Source: Polycladomyces zharkentensis (GTDB lineage Bacteria > Bacillota > Bacilli > Thermoactinomycetales > JIR-001). Taken from it: a stretch of 64,000 nt of DNA. Under the pieces are notes generated by a model. It was given only the letters and a program-made list of their open reading frames with translations, ran no database searches and was not told the origin of the DNA. This document shows positions 54,042 through 62,623 of the stretch, piece after piece. The position numbers and the translations under genes were made by a program. The stretch covers positions 120,590 through 184,589 of the forward strand of contig NZ_JAFHAP010000009.1 in NCBI RefSeq assembly GCF_016938855.1, in the 5' to 3' direction. Position 1 is the stretch's first letter. Each line of letters begins with the position of its first letter.

Positions 54042-54475
54042 GTGGTTGCTACGGCGTCTGTGGTGGGTGTTGTACGGATTTTTTTCTTTTTGTATCTGGA
54101 TCGGCGGATGGAATACGTTGATGACAAACAAGAAGAAATGTTGTCCGGTTTTGGTCCGTTTCACCCGTATTGGATCCCGGTGATTGTTTTTTCCTTATGA
54201 ACAGGGGTGTTGACGGGGATTCCGCTGTTGATTCAGCGCGTGGATCAACCCGGTGGGTGGAAATGGAACGGGGAAAACTTCGTATTGGTGATCCCTGCAC
54301 TTTTTTTCGCAGTCTCACCCTTGTTGCTGTACTCCCCGTTATGGAGCGGTAAAGTGATGAAGGTATTCCCTTTCTCAGTCGGGTGGATGTCGCCTTTTTC
54401 ATCCTGTGTGGTGTGGTGAGTGGCTATTTTTTGACAGAAGGATGGGAAAAACGGGAAAGCGGGAAAACAAAATGA
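54042..54475 (+). pseudogene. Broken small membrane-protein gene
   Basis: A GTG at 54042 behind GGAGGAGGG opens a frame with a hydrophobic stretch (VVGVVRIFFFLYLD) and GPFHPYWIPVIVFSL. It meets an in-frame TGA at 54198. The same frame continues (TGVLTGIPLLIQRVDQPGGW, then LVIPALFFAVSPLLLYSP). After a frameshift near 54370 it reads FFILCGVVSGYFLTEGWE. Together these would give a protein of about 145 residues with four hydrophobic segments. No family recognised. Confidence 0.45.
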
Positions 54476-54653
54476 TCCCGGTCGGTTGAAGGCCGCCGGG
54501 AAGATGAACGGTCTGAAGTCTCGTTGAGCGGCAGGGGTATGCTGTGGGATCCATTGTTCATGATCCGAATCCCCTGCGCTGCTTGCTGAATCAGATCCGT
54601 TCGTTGCGCAATTCTTCCGTTTCTACCTACCAATGATCGCTGTTTCTCTCGGG

Positions 54654-55926
54654 TCATGACTGATCGGCAGCATGGTTCCCCTCGTTTTGCTCTTCCACCC
54701 ATTTTTTGCGGTCCCACAAACGGAAAAACGGATAGTAGATCAGTCCCGCCACTGTCAGGTTGACCAGCTGAAGAATCGCTCCCTTCCAACTTCCCGTTGC
54801 CAACCAGCCGCCGAATCCGACCGGAGTTGTCCAGGGCACCAGTGCGTAGGGGCGCGGTACCCATCCCCATTCCATCGCCGTATAGGTGAGGGTCGTCGTC
54901 GCAATGGGAACGAGTACAAAGGGGATGATCAACAGCGGATTCATCACGATGGGCAGACCGAAGATGATGGGTTCGTTGATATTGAACAGCCCGGGTGCAA
55001 TGGCGATGCGTCCCAGACTTTTCAGCTGGCGGGACCGGGCGAAAAACAGGAGCAACAAGGTGAGTGACAAGGTGGTCCCCGTTCCGCCGATGTTCAGGAA
55101 CAAATCAAAAAACTGGTTACAGACCGTATGGGGTATGGCTGCGCCCGCTATTTTCGCATCTTGATTCTGCAAGGTGAGACTGAGAAAAACGGGAGCCATC
55201 ACACTGCCGACGACGGCGTCACCGTGAATACCGATTGACCAAAGCAACCCCATTAACAGAGCGGAAATCAATGCTCCGCTGAACGTACCGCCCAAGTAGT
55301 GCAAAGGACCTGTCAGCACCTGTTGCACCACTTGATGGATAGAGATCCCCCAAGTATGTTCCAACAGCAGACGGACACCCCATACAATGATCATCACCAG
55401 CAAACCCGGAAGCAATGCCGCGAACGAACGGGCTACAGCCGGAGGGACACTGGCCGGCATGCGGATCACCCAGTCACGGCGGACGAACCAGCGGAGAATC
55501 TCCACTGAAAAAACGGCCAGTACGATGCCGACGAACAACCCTTTGGAGCCGAGATACTGTACCGGCAAATTGTTCGTTTTGCAACGGAGTCGCCAGCAAA
55601 AATGCGATCAAACTGATCGTCGCTCCTGCCAGGGCATCCAATTTGTATCGTTCGGACAGACGGTATCCGATCGCCAGTGTGGCGATCAGGGCCATCATGT
55701 GAATGCCCGCTTGGACCGGCATGAGCAGAGATGGTCGATATGGTTCCACCCACCGATCCAGTGCCGTGATCGGGGGAAATGCGAGAATCAGAAAGAAGGA
55801 ACCGATGATCACAAACGGCATCACCGCGATCAAACCGTCACGAATTGCTTGGAGATGACGCTGTTCCGCGATTTTGCCGGCAATAGGCAGCAGGGTCCGT
55901 TCCAACCATTGGATGAAGCGGTTCAT
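54654..55926 (-). pseudogene. Cellobiose-type PTS EIIC, frameshifted
   Basis: Two overlapping frames form one CelB-like permease (about 425 residues). The first (from 55926) has LERTLLPIAGKIAEQRHLQAIR, shown in part, and FVIIGSFFLILAFPP, ending in frame after NEQFAG. The second resumes near 55560 with PVQYLGSKGLFVGIVLAV and contains LFLNIGGTGTTLSL and FNINEPIIFGLPIVMNP, the EIIC active-loop motif NEPI. A single-base change near 55555-55570 would join them. Either the gene is dead or the base is a sequencing slip. The EIIB gene is directly upstream. No EIIA or phospho-glycosidase is seen. Confidence 0.75.
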
Positions 55927-55938
55927 TCCTTTCCCCCC

Positions 55939-56247
55939 TCAGGATGTGGGCAAACAGGCCAACGCTTGTTGGAGTGCCCGCTGTCCGTCAATCACGCCGT
56001 AGGCGACTGGATCGAGTACCGCGATCGGGACGCCGTTGGCGTCGGCGATGGACTTGAGATGGGCCCATTTGTGCCGGATTTGCGGTCCCAACAGAACCAC
56101 GTCGAATTTCCGCACCACTGCGGCAAACTCATGCACGCCGACCGATCGGATGTCCACAGTCAGCCCCTGATCCCGGGCGGCCCGCTCCATCCGTTCCGCC
56201 AACAGGCTGGTGGACATCCCGGCTGAACAACACAGCAGAATGCGCAA
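55939..56247 (-). CDS. Cellobiose-type PTS EIIB
   Basis: Phosphocarrier domain of a lactose/cellobiose-family PTS, 102 residues, cytoplasmic. The phosphorylated Cys lies in the P-loop LLCCSAGMSTSLLAERM. VVLLGPQIRHKW and the VPIAVLDPVAYGVIDG end fit the family. A TTG start at 56247 is used because GGAGGTT is ideally spaced. Upstream in-frame ATGs lack one. It is 12 bases ahead of the EIIC gene. Confidence 0.85.
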   Translation of the reverse strand: MRILLCCSAGMSTSLLAERMERAARDQGLTVDIRSVGVHEFAAVVRKFDVVLLGPQIRHKWAHLKSIADANGVPIAVLDPVAYGVIDGQRALQQALACLPTS

Positions 56248-56441
56248 TGAAATCAACCTCCGTATTCCGGTGTATTGGGCTTGACCTGATTTAGTATATG
56301 GACGGAATCCGCTTTTATTTCCAAATAGTCGGATGATTGCTTGCATTCTCATCGATAGATAATTAAAATTATTAATTAACGGGAGGTTATTAAGCGCAGA
56401 TGTGAAAGCGGTATCAAGAAACGATATGGAGGTGGCAACAT

Positions 56442-58061
56442 TTGAAGCAGGATGTATTGCTGAATGCCGGTTGGATTGATTACGTGTTTGTCTTGATCTA
56501 TTTCGTATTTGTGATCGGGATCGGATGGATGTTGAAAAGCAAGACGAAAACGGGGGAGGACTTTTTTCTGTCCGGACGCTCGATTCCGAGCTGGATCACC
56601 AGTTTGGCTTTTCTGTCGGCCAATCTGGGGGCATTGGAAGTATTGGGCATGGCGGCCAACGGTGCGGAATACGGGTGGATGACCACGCACTTTTACTGGA
56701 TCGGAGCCGTGCCGGCGATGTTGTTTTTGGGACTGTACATGATGCCGTTTTATTATGTATCCCGTGTGCGATCGGTTCCGGAATATCTGAAATACCGCTT
56801 CAATGAGGCGACCCGTGGTTTGAATGCTGTTTCCTTCGCAGTCATGACGGTATTGGTCTCCGGGATCAGCCTGTACTCGATGGCATTGATTTTTCAGGTG
56901 TTGGTGGGCTGGTCCATGGAAATCAGTGTGCTGGTATCGGCATTGGTGGTGTTGATCTACGTGGGACTGGGGGGGTTAACCTCTTCCATTTACAATGAGG
57001 TCATTCAGTTTTTCCTGATTTGGCTCGGGTTATTGCTGATCCCCGTCCTGGGACTCCAGGAACTGGGCGGGTGGGACGCCATGATCCAGCGTCTGCCGGA
57101 ATCCTTCGGTCATCTGTGGGCGGGTTTGGACCACCCTGACCATAATGCGATGGGGATCCACTGGTTGGGTGTCGTACTGGGTTTGGGTTTCGTGTTGTCG
57201 TTCGGTTATTGGACGACGGATTTCCTCGTGGTTCAACGCGCATTTGCTGCACGTGATTTGCGCTCGGCTCAATTGACGCCGATTTACGCATCATTGTGGA
57301 AAATGATCGTTCCTTTTCTGGTGATCATCCCCGGTTTAATTGCGGCGGTGCTGTTCCACGATCTTGGAAAGCCGGGAGGACCCAGTTATAATTTGGCGTT
57401 ACCGTTGCTGATGGAACGGTATTATCCGCCGGGCATGCTGGGACTCGGCTTGACGGCGATGCTGGCCAGTTTCATGAGCGGTATGGCGGGAAATGTGACC
57501 GCTTTCACGACAGTGTGGACGTATGACATCTACCAAGCGTACATCAAAAAGGACGCCAGTGACGAGCATTATGTCAAAATGGGCCGTTGGGCGGTCGTGG
57601 TCGGTATCTTGATCAGTATCGGCGCTGCTTATCTCGCCGCCGGTTTCCCCAGTGTGATGGATTATATGCAGTTGTTGTTCTCCATCTTTAACGCGCCGCT
57701 GTTTGCCACGTTCCTGTTGGGGATGTTTTGGAAGCGGGCCACGCCGTGGGGCGGATTCTGGGGGTTGGTTGCCGGTACTGCGGGAGCGGTATTGCTTATG
57801 GTTGCCATACCGGAACACTTTTTCTCCAGTCCGCAGGAAGGGAACTTTTGGAGAGCTTGGTGGGCATGGGTGATCACGGTGGTGGTGACAGTCATCGTTT
57901 CGTTGTTCACCAAACCCAAAACGGATGAAGAGCTGAAAGGCTTGGTTTACGGGACCACTCCCTTGCCGTCGTATCAAGGGTGGAAATGGTACCTGCGCCC
58001 GGGTTGGATGGCGGTGGTGGCCGTGCTGGTACTGGTGGGACTCAATTGGTACTTTTGGTGA
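56442..58061 (+). CDS. Sodium:solute symporter (SSF family, sugar type)
   Basis: Membrane symporter of 539 residues with about 14 hydrophobic segments. GEDFFLSGRSIPSW in the first loop, SANLGALEVLGMAANG, FMSGMAGNVTAFTTVWTYDIYQ (quoted in parts: MSGMAGNVTAFTT and WTYDIYQ) and RWAVVVGILISIG agree with sodium/glucose-galactose type SSF proteins. TTG start after GGAGGTGG. Followed after 13 bases by a small two-helix protein, likely its partner. Substrate may be a sugar or glycoside, given the PTS genes divergent to it. Confidence 0.85.
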   Translation: MKQDVLLNAGWIDYVFVLIYFVFVIGIGWMLKSKTKTGEDFFLSGRSIPSWITSLAFLSANLGALEVLGMAANGAEYGWMTTHFYWIGAVPAMLFLGLYMMPFYYVSRVRSVPEYLKYRFNEATRGLNAVSFAVMTVLVSGISLYSMALIFQVLVGWSMEISVLVSALVVLIYVGLGGLTSSIYNEVIQFFLIWLGLLLIPVLGLQELGGWDAMIQRLPESFGHLWAGLDHPDHNAMGIHWLGVVLGLGFVLSFGYWTTDFLVVQRAFAARDLRSAQLTPIYASLWKMIVPFLVIIPGLIAAVLFHDLGKPGGPSYNLALPLLMERYYPPGMLGLGLTAMLASFMSGMAGNVTAFTTVWTYDIYQAYIKKDASDEHYVKMGRWAVVVGILISIGAAYLAAGFPSVMDYMQLLFSIFNAPLFATFLLGMFWKRATPWGGFWGLVAGTAGAVLLMVAIPEHFFSSPQEGNFWRAWWAWVITVVVTVIVSLFTKPKTDEELKGLVYGTTPLPSYQGWKWYLRPGWMAVVAVLVLVGLNWYFW

Positions 58062-58074
58062 GGAGGGATGAGGA

Positions 58075-58305
58075 ATGAAACAATCTTCCGTTTGGCTTGA
58101 TCTTCGCTTCTTGACAGGGTTGTTGTTCGCGATCTACGGGATCATGTTGATGGTGTACGGGATGTTGTTTCATCCGCAAACAAAGTCATTAAACGGGTGG
58201 AACATCGATTGGTGGTGGGGGATCGCCACCTTCGCCTTCGGAGTCTTGTTTCTCGCGGTACCGTTGTGGCAATGGCGTTCAAAGAGAAATCGGGAATCGA
58301 GTTGA
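58075..58305 (+). CDS. Small two-helix membrane protein
   Basis: Protein of 76 residues with two hydrophobic helices (LLFAIYGIMLMVYGMLF and WWWGIATFAFGVLFLAVPL) and a basic C-terminus. ATG behind GAGGAGGG, 13 bases after the SSF symporter stop. Small membrane proteins often follow SSF carriers, so an accessory or stabilising role is likely (inference). Confidence 0.7.
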   Translation: MKQSSVWLDLRFLTGLLFAIYGIMLMVYGMLFHPQTKSLNGWNIDWWWGIATFAFGVLFLAVPLWQWRSKRNRESS

Positions 58306-58399
58306 CCGAAATGTGTGTGCGGTCGAGTTAACGGAAAGGTGGGTGTTCACGAAATCCATTCCCGTACGTGCAACCCACGAATAAAGGCTGTAAGATCGA

Positions 58400-58760
58400 A
58401 CAAAATGCCATTGTACCTATGAAGTGCTTCTTCCTAGGTGAAAGAGCGAACAGGAGACCCAGCCCTTCAGGGTGGGGATGAAGGCGAGCGTCGGACGCGG
58501 GAGGGCTTGGTCCCTCTCGCAAGTCCGACGGCATTCGGATACAATGAAGGAGTCGAGAAGTGGGAAAACACTGAAAGCTACTGCAACGATCGAAAGCTCG
58601 TTACGAACATCATCCGGGTCTGAACGAAGCCATCGTGGATGAATCTGAGTTGCCACGCCGGATAAAGTGAGAAGCACACGGTGACCAAAGGGAGTGCCTC
58701 CGGTGCTTCTGCCGTGTGGGGGCCAGTGATATGGAGTCACTGGACAAAAGAAAAAGGGGT
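58400..58760 (+). other. Structured noncoding region, possibly IS-derived
   Basis: Contains in order: a hairpin CCCAGCCCTTCAGGGTGGGG followed by ATGAAGG (like IS200/IS605 ends); a long hairpin 58489-58530 whose arms are CGTCGGACGCGGGAGGG and TCCCTCTCGC..GTCCGACG; GCACACGG pairing with CCGTGTG around 58675-58720; and CCAGTGA pairing with TCACTGG (58722-58742). Frames through it are not protein-like. The 500-base gap between the small membrane gene and the SMI1 gene holds nothing else. Confidence 0.4.
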
Positions 58761-58801
58761 GGTTCCCCTTGCATGGTATGAAGACTCAATGGATGGGTTT
58801 T

Positions 58802-59446
58802 TCAATCAGGGATGATGTTCTCCTTTAAAAAATCGATTGCATGAGATATTTCTTCGTCGCCAAGATACAAAATGAGACAATCCTCTTCATACTCATCTTT
58901 GACAATGGAGAATTCGGGCTTTCTGTAGATCTCGATGAGAAGTTGCAAGAAGTCTCTCAAACTGGGGGCGATTACAAATTTATCATTTTCATCCCTGCCA
59001 AAATTGATGATTTGTCCATAAGTTCCCTTTATATCAGGATCTAAATCCATCCCGATATGATTGCCTCCCCAATCATGAGAAAACGGAATCCAGCCTCTAT
59101 TCATGTACATTTTCTTGATATACCCGTCGGGATATGAGGTGTGGCCTTCATTTTCATTCCATTCTTCCCGCAAATCATCCCACAATTTCCACTGACGGTA
59201 CATCTCATTTAATGGCAAAAAGGGGAGCCCCAAAATCGAAATGCCGCCGTCTTTTTCTCCATTGTTGCATAAGTACAATTCTTTTAAATCCGAAGGGAGT
59301 GTCAAGTTCATTTTTTCTTCGATTTGCCGAATTTCCTCTATAGTCGCAGGTTCGTTTTGTAATTTCGTGTAGCCTTCCACTTTTTTGTTCAAGAGCTTTT
59401 GTAATTCGGCCCACAATGTCTGAATAGTTTGATCTGCTCCCATCAT
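58802..59446 (-). CDS. SMI1/KNR4 family protein
   Basis: Soluble acidic protein of 214 residues. The SMI1/KNR4 fold signs are PATIEEIRQIEEKMNLTLPSDLKE (shown as EEIRQIEEKMNLTLPSDLKE), LYLCNNGEKDGG, WIPFSHDWGGNHIGMDLDPD and GQIINFGRDENDK. In bacteria such proteins often are immunity proteins of contact-dependent or polymorphic toxins, but no toxin gene is next to it. GGAAGGTG precedes the ATG. AT-richer than its neighbours, which hints at transfer. Confidence 0.85.
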   Translation of the reverse strand: MMGADQTIQTLWAELQKLLNKKVEGYTKLQNEPATIEEIRQIEEKMNLTLPSDLKELYLCNNGEKDGGISILGLPFLPLNEMYRQWKLWDDLREEWNENEGHTSYPDGYIKKMYMNRGWIPFSHDWGGNHIGMDLDPDIKGTYGQIINFGRDENDKFVIAPSLRDFLQLLIEIYRKPEFSIVKDEYEEDCLILYLGDEEISHAIDFLKENIIPD

Positions 59447-59717
59447 CTCACACCTTCCACTTCATTTGCGGATGTTGGTTTGGTATTGTAACACTACCGC
59501 CACCGGCCGTTCCCATTTGCAGCGATGATCCCGGAAACATGCATCGCGTGACCGAGATTCAGGAGTAGCGTTCTTTTGTCTGGCACTTTCCTCTTTTTTG
59601 ATGCAGAGAACATGGAAGAATCAGCACCCAAACACTCTGTCGTGATCAGACAAACAATCACATCCATAGGCCTGTCAGTCGGAATGGAACCAAAAAACAG
59701 GAATCGTCCTTAATTTG

Positions 59718-59900
59718 ATATCAATTTTATCTCATATGGGGATTTCGGTACAGACGTCAGGCAGGGCAGAATCCTTTCGAGCCGTCCCTCCCAAGATCCG
59801 CACATACGAGTTTTTCTTACACGACGCAAGCCTCTCGAATGTCCCATACACAATGCAACTGCTTCGACAAGCTGTGGATAACCTTCTGAAAATATGGCGG
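59718..59900 (-). other. Possible tail of a group II intron or related retroelement
   Basis: On the minus strand GTGTAAGAAAAACTCGTATG is followed by TGCGGATCTTGGGAGGG, which resembles the ...ACTC.TATGTACGGTTCTGxGAGGG segment found near reverse-transcriptase genes of group II introns. No reverse transcriptase remains. The rest of the 600-base gap (59447-60058) shows no gene apart from a TATAAT at 60021 before the DUF2062 gene. Confidence 0.3.
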
Positions 59901-60058
59901 GGATTTCCATAGCCTCTTTGATCGCCGAGTTCAAGGAGATCACCGGTTTCATTGTTAACGGATACGGGGAATATTTTGTGTCACCAACTTCTCCCTGCAC
60001 GACAGCCCGCGGTTGTTCGGTATAATGGAAAAGAAGAAAAACCAATGGGAGCGGTCGT

Positions 60059-60532
60059 ATGATCAAAAATGCTTTTCGGCGCATCCGTTTTGAATACCTC
60101 AAACTACTCCGCACCAAGGGCGCACCGTCGATTGTGGCCAAGGGGTTCGCTCTTGGCGTCTTTTTGGAATTTATCACGTTGCCCACCTTGGGAATCGCCT
60201 TTTTCCTGCTGTATCCGCTCAACTTATTGTTCCGGGGCAGTCTGCCCGCAGCACTCATCGGGTACCTGATGGGCAAAGTGATTTTACCCGTATTCTTGTA
60301 TATCAATTATACATTGGGGAACCGATTGATCGGCGGGAGCAAACAAGCTGTCGGTTCACTGCGTTGGCATGATTTTACTTCCTGGCACATGTGGAAGGAG
60401 AAAGGGCTGGCATTTTTCGTGGGCAGCGCCATTGTGGGAGCTGTGGTGGCAGTTGTCGGATATGTGCTGGTCTATTGGGCCCTGATTTCCTATCGTCGTC
60501 GCAAGGAACGGCGGAATCAGGTCAGAGTGTGA
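60059..60532 (+). CDS. DUF2062 membrane protein
   Basis: Protein of 157 residues: basic N-terminus (RRIRFEYLKLLRTKG), GAPSIVAKGFALGVFLEF, hydrophobic helices around residues 35-60 and 65-80, and a C-terminal helix (FVGSAIVGAVVAVVGYVLVY) ending in RRRKERR. This is the DUF2062 pattern; function unknown. A TATAAT lies about 30 bases upstream. It stands alone, before guaA. Confidence 0.8.
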   Translation: MIKNAFRRIRFEYLKLLRTKGAPSIVAKGFALGVFLEFITLPTLGIAFFLLYPLNLLFRGSLPAALIGYLMGKVILPVFLYINYTLGNRLIGGSKQAVGSLRWHDFTSWHMWKEKGLAFFVGSAIVGAVVAVVGYVLVYWALISYRRRKERRNQVRV

Positions 60533-60676
60533 TGGTATCCGGGAAAAAATCCTGTCACGGTTGCGCCCTTGACCGTATCAAGGGCGATTGGTATGATGGT
60601 CCCATATAAGGACAGCATAAGGTTATCATCATGGAATCATGCTGCCGACTGAGGTCGGTTTCACAAGCGATCGGTC

Positions 60677-60724
60677 GACCGAGTCCCGTATCGCCAGGTC
60701 GAGCGGTACAGACCCGGTCTTTTT
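60677..60724 (+). terminator. Possible attenuator in the guaA leader
   Basis: GACCGAGTC pairs with GACCCGGTC followed by five T, 34 bases before the guaA start. An alternative stem CCGACTGAGGTCGG lies upstream. No purine-riboswitch core could be recognised. A role in guaA control is inference. Confidence 0.45.
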
Positions 60725-60757
60725 GTATGGAATCTGCCTGTGGAAGGAGTATGCGGG

Positions 60758-62296
60758 ATGGACAAGCCGATGGAACGCGTGGTGGTACTCGATTTTGGCG
60801 GACAATACAACCAGCTGATCGCCCGCCGGATTCGTGATCTGGGTGTATTCAGCGAATTGGTTCCGTTTGATATCAAAGCGGACCGGTTGCGGGAAATGCA
60901 ACCGAAAGGCATCGTGTTTTCCGGCGGACCGGCGAGCGTCTATGCCGAAGGGGCGCCCAAGTGTGATCCGGCCATTTTCGAGTTGGGCGTGCCCATATTG
61001 GGGATCTGTTACGGAATGCAGTTGATCTCGGCCCATTTCGGTGCCCGGGTGGAACGGGCCCACAAGCGCGAATACGGTAAAGCGGAAACCGAAGTGGTAT
61101 CCGATTCTCCCTTGTTCCGCGACATGGACCGTCGACAATTGGTGTGGATGAGCCACAGTGATGTGGTGGTGGAACCGCCGTCCGGCTTCCAAGTGGATTG
61201 CCGGACTGAATCGGCACCCGTGGCTGCGATGAGCGATCCCAATCGGCGCATCTACGCCGTCCAATTTCATCCGGAAGTGCGTCACACCGTCAACGGCGAC
61301 GACATGATCCGCCGTTTCTTGTATGACGTTTGCGGCTGCGAAGGAAAATGGAGCATGGAAACCTTTATTGACGACACGGTCCGGGAAATTCGCGAGCGTG
61401 TAGGGGACAAAAAGGTGTTGTGCGCGCTGAGCGGCGGTGTGGATTCTTCCGTCGCAGCCGTATTGATTCACAAGGCGGTGGGAGAGCAACTCACCTGTGT
61501 GTTTGTGGATCACGGATTGTTGCGCAAAGGGGAAGCGGAGAGCGTGATGCGCACGTTCGCCGACCATTTCCATATGAATGTGGTCAAAGTGGACGCACGG
61601 GAGCGGTTCCTGCAAAAGTTGAAAGGTGTGACCGATCCCGAGCAAAAACGGAAAATCATCGGCAACGAATTCATCCGCGTGTTCGAGGAAGAATCCGACA
61701 AATTGGGGGAACATCATTTCCTCGGGCAGGGTACGCTGTACACCGATATCATCGAGTCCGGGACGGCCACGGCGCAAACGATCAAATCCCATCACAACGT
61801 GGGCGGTCTGCCGGAGGACATGCGGATGGAGTTGATTGAGCCTTTGAATACGCTGTTTAAGGATGAAGTGCGGAAAGTGGGCGAAGAGCTGGGACTGCCC
61901 AAAGAGATCGTGTGGCGGCAACCCTTCCCGGGGCCGGGGTTGGGCATTCGCGTGATCGGCGAAGTAACGGAAGAAAAGCTGACAATCGTGCGGGAGTCGG
62001 ATGCCATTTTGCGCGAGGAAATCCAGCGTGCCGGTCTGGATCGGGAGATCTGGCAGTACTTCACCACGCTTCCTGATTTTCGCAGTGTGGGTGTTATGGG
62101 GGATGCTCGCACCTATGCGTATACGGTCGGCATTCGGGCCGTTACGTCCGTTGACGGCATGACGGCGGACTGGGCACGGATTCCGTACGACGTGTTGGAG
62201 CGCATAGCCAACCGGATCGTCAATGAAGTGGATGGTGTCAACCGTGTCGTCTACGACATCACTTCCAAACCTCCGGCGACAATTGAGTGGGAGTGA
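60758..62296 (+). CDS. guaA: GMP synthase (glutamine-hydrolysing)
   Basis: Converts XMP to GMP, last step of guanine nucleotide synthesis, 512 residues. The N-terminal amidotransferase has the Cys in [10 protein letters not shown] and His-Glu in VQFHPEV. The ATP-pyrophosphatase P-loop is [18 protein letters not shown] (residues about 220). The C-terminal dimerisation domain has [15 protein letters not shown] and ends [12 protein letters not shown] 60758 has GGAAGGAG at good spacing. Confidence 0.97.
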   Translation: MDKPMERVVVLDFGGQYNQLIARRIRDLGVFSELVPFDIKADRLREMQPKGIVFSGGPASVYAEGAPKCDPAIFELGVPILGICYGMQLISAHFGARVERAHKREYGKAETEVVSDSPLFRDMDRRQLVWMSHSDVVVEPPSGFQVDCRTESAPVAAMSDPNRRIYAVQFHPEVRHTVNGDDMIRRFLYDVCGCEGKWSMETFIDDTVREIRERVGDKKVLCALSGGVDSSVAAVLIHKAVGEQLTCVFVDHGLLRKGEAESVMRTFADHFHMNVVKVDARERFLQKLKGVTDPEQKRKIIGNEFIRVFEEESDKLGEHHFLGQGTLYTDIIESGTATAQTIKSHHNVGGLPEDMRMELIEPLNTLFKDEVRKVGEELGLPKEIVWRQPFPGPGLGIRVIGEVTEEKLTIVRESDAILREEIQRAGLDREIWQYFTTLPDFRSVGVMGDARTYAYTVGIRAVTSVDGMTADWARIPYDVLERIANRIVNEVDGVNRVVYDITSKPPATIEWE

Positions 62297-62318
62297 CCGA
62301 ATAACGACGGAGCCATAC

Positions 62319-62517
62319 AGGTTCGTTGAGACTGCTTCCAAAGTGGTTTATTGTCGTAATCGAGTGAGCCGTTTTCCTTCTCGCTCCTGTTTTGACAAAC
62401 TCTGAGGTCGCTTGTGAAAAAACGCCACTCTCTGTTAGAGGAGCGGACCGTCGAGCTGCTCTGACTGTCGCTGTGGAGCGGACGGGAAATCGGCCGTGAA
62501 CTTGGTCAATAACCTCA
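62319..62517 (-). repeat. Interspersed repeat R1 inserted in the guaA terminator region
   Basis: On the minus strand GTCAAAACAGGAGCGAGAAG then GAAAACGGCTCAC matches the copy at 49085-49240 almost base for base, followed by GGAAGCAGTCTCA. AATAAC..ACGGAGCCATA occurs on both sides of the insert (near 62301-62318 and 62508-62527), like a duplicated target. Confidence 0.55.
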
Positions 62518-62542
62518 CGGAGCCATATGGGCTCCGTTTTTT
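62518..62542 (+). terminator. Terminator after guaA
   Basis: CGGAGCC and GGCTCCG pair around a short loop and are followed by six T. The first half of the hairpin also occurs at 62309 on the other side of the R1 repeat. Confidence 0.75.
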
Positions 62543-62623
62543 GTTGCATCTCATTTCTCCGTATGATGTCCGTTCTTTTGCTTCACATTATAAGATGAAG
62601 AAACCGGAGAGGGTGGATGATGG

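Noticed and set aside
54424..54657. 78-codon minus-strand frame starting ATGA on the EIIC stop
   Set aside because: Overlap is suggestive, but it runs across the broken membrane gene on the other strand, lacks a recognisable fold and is not an EIIA.
60600..60757. Purine riboswitch upstream of guaA
   Set aside because: The conserved three-way-junction bases could not be found; kept only as a possible attenuator.
60629..62341. A 570-residue antisense frame opposite guaA
   Set aside because: Shadow of guaA codons; composition is not protein-like and no start site is seen.
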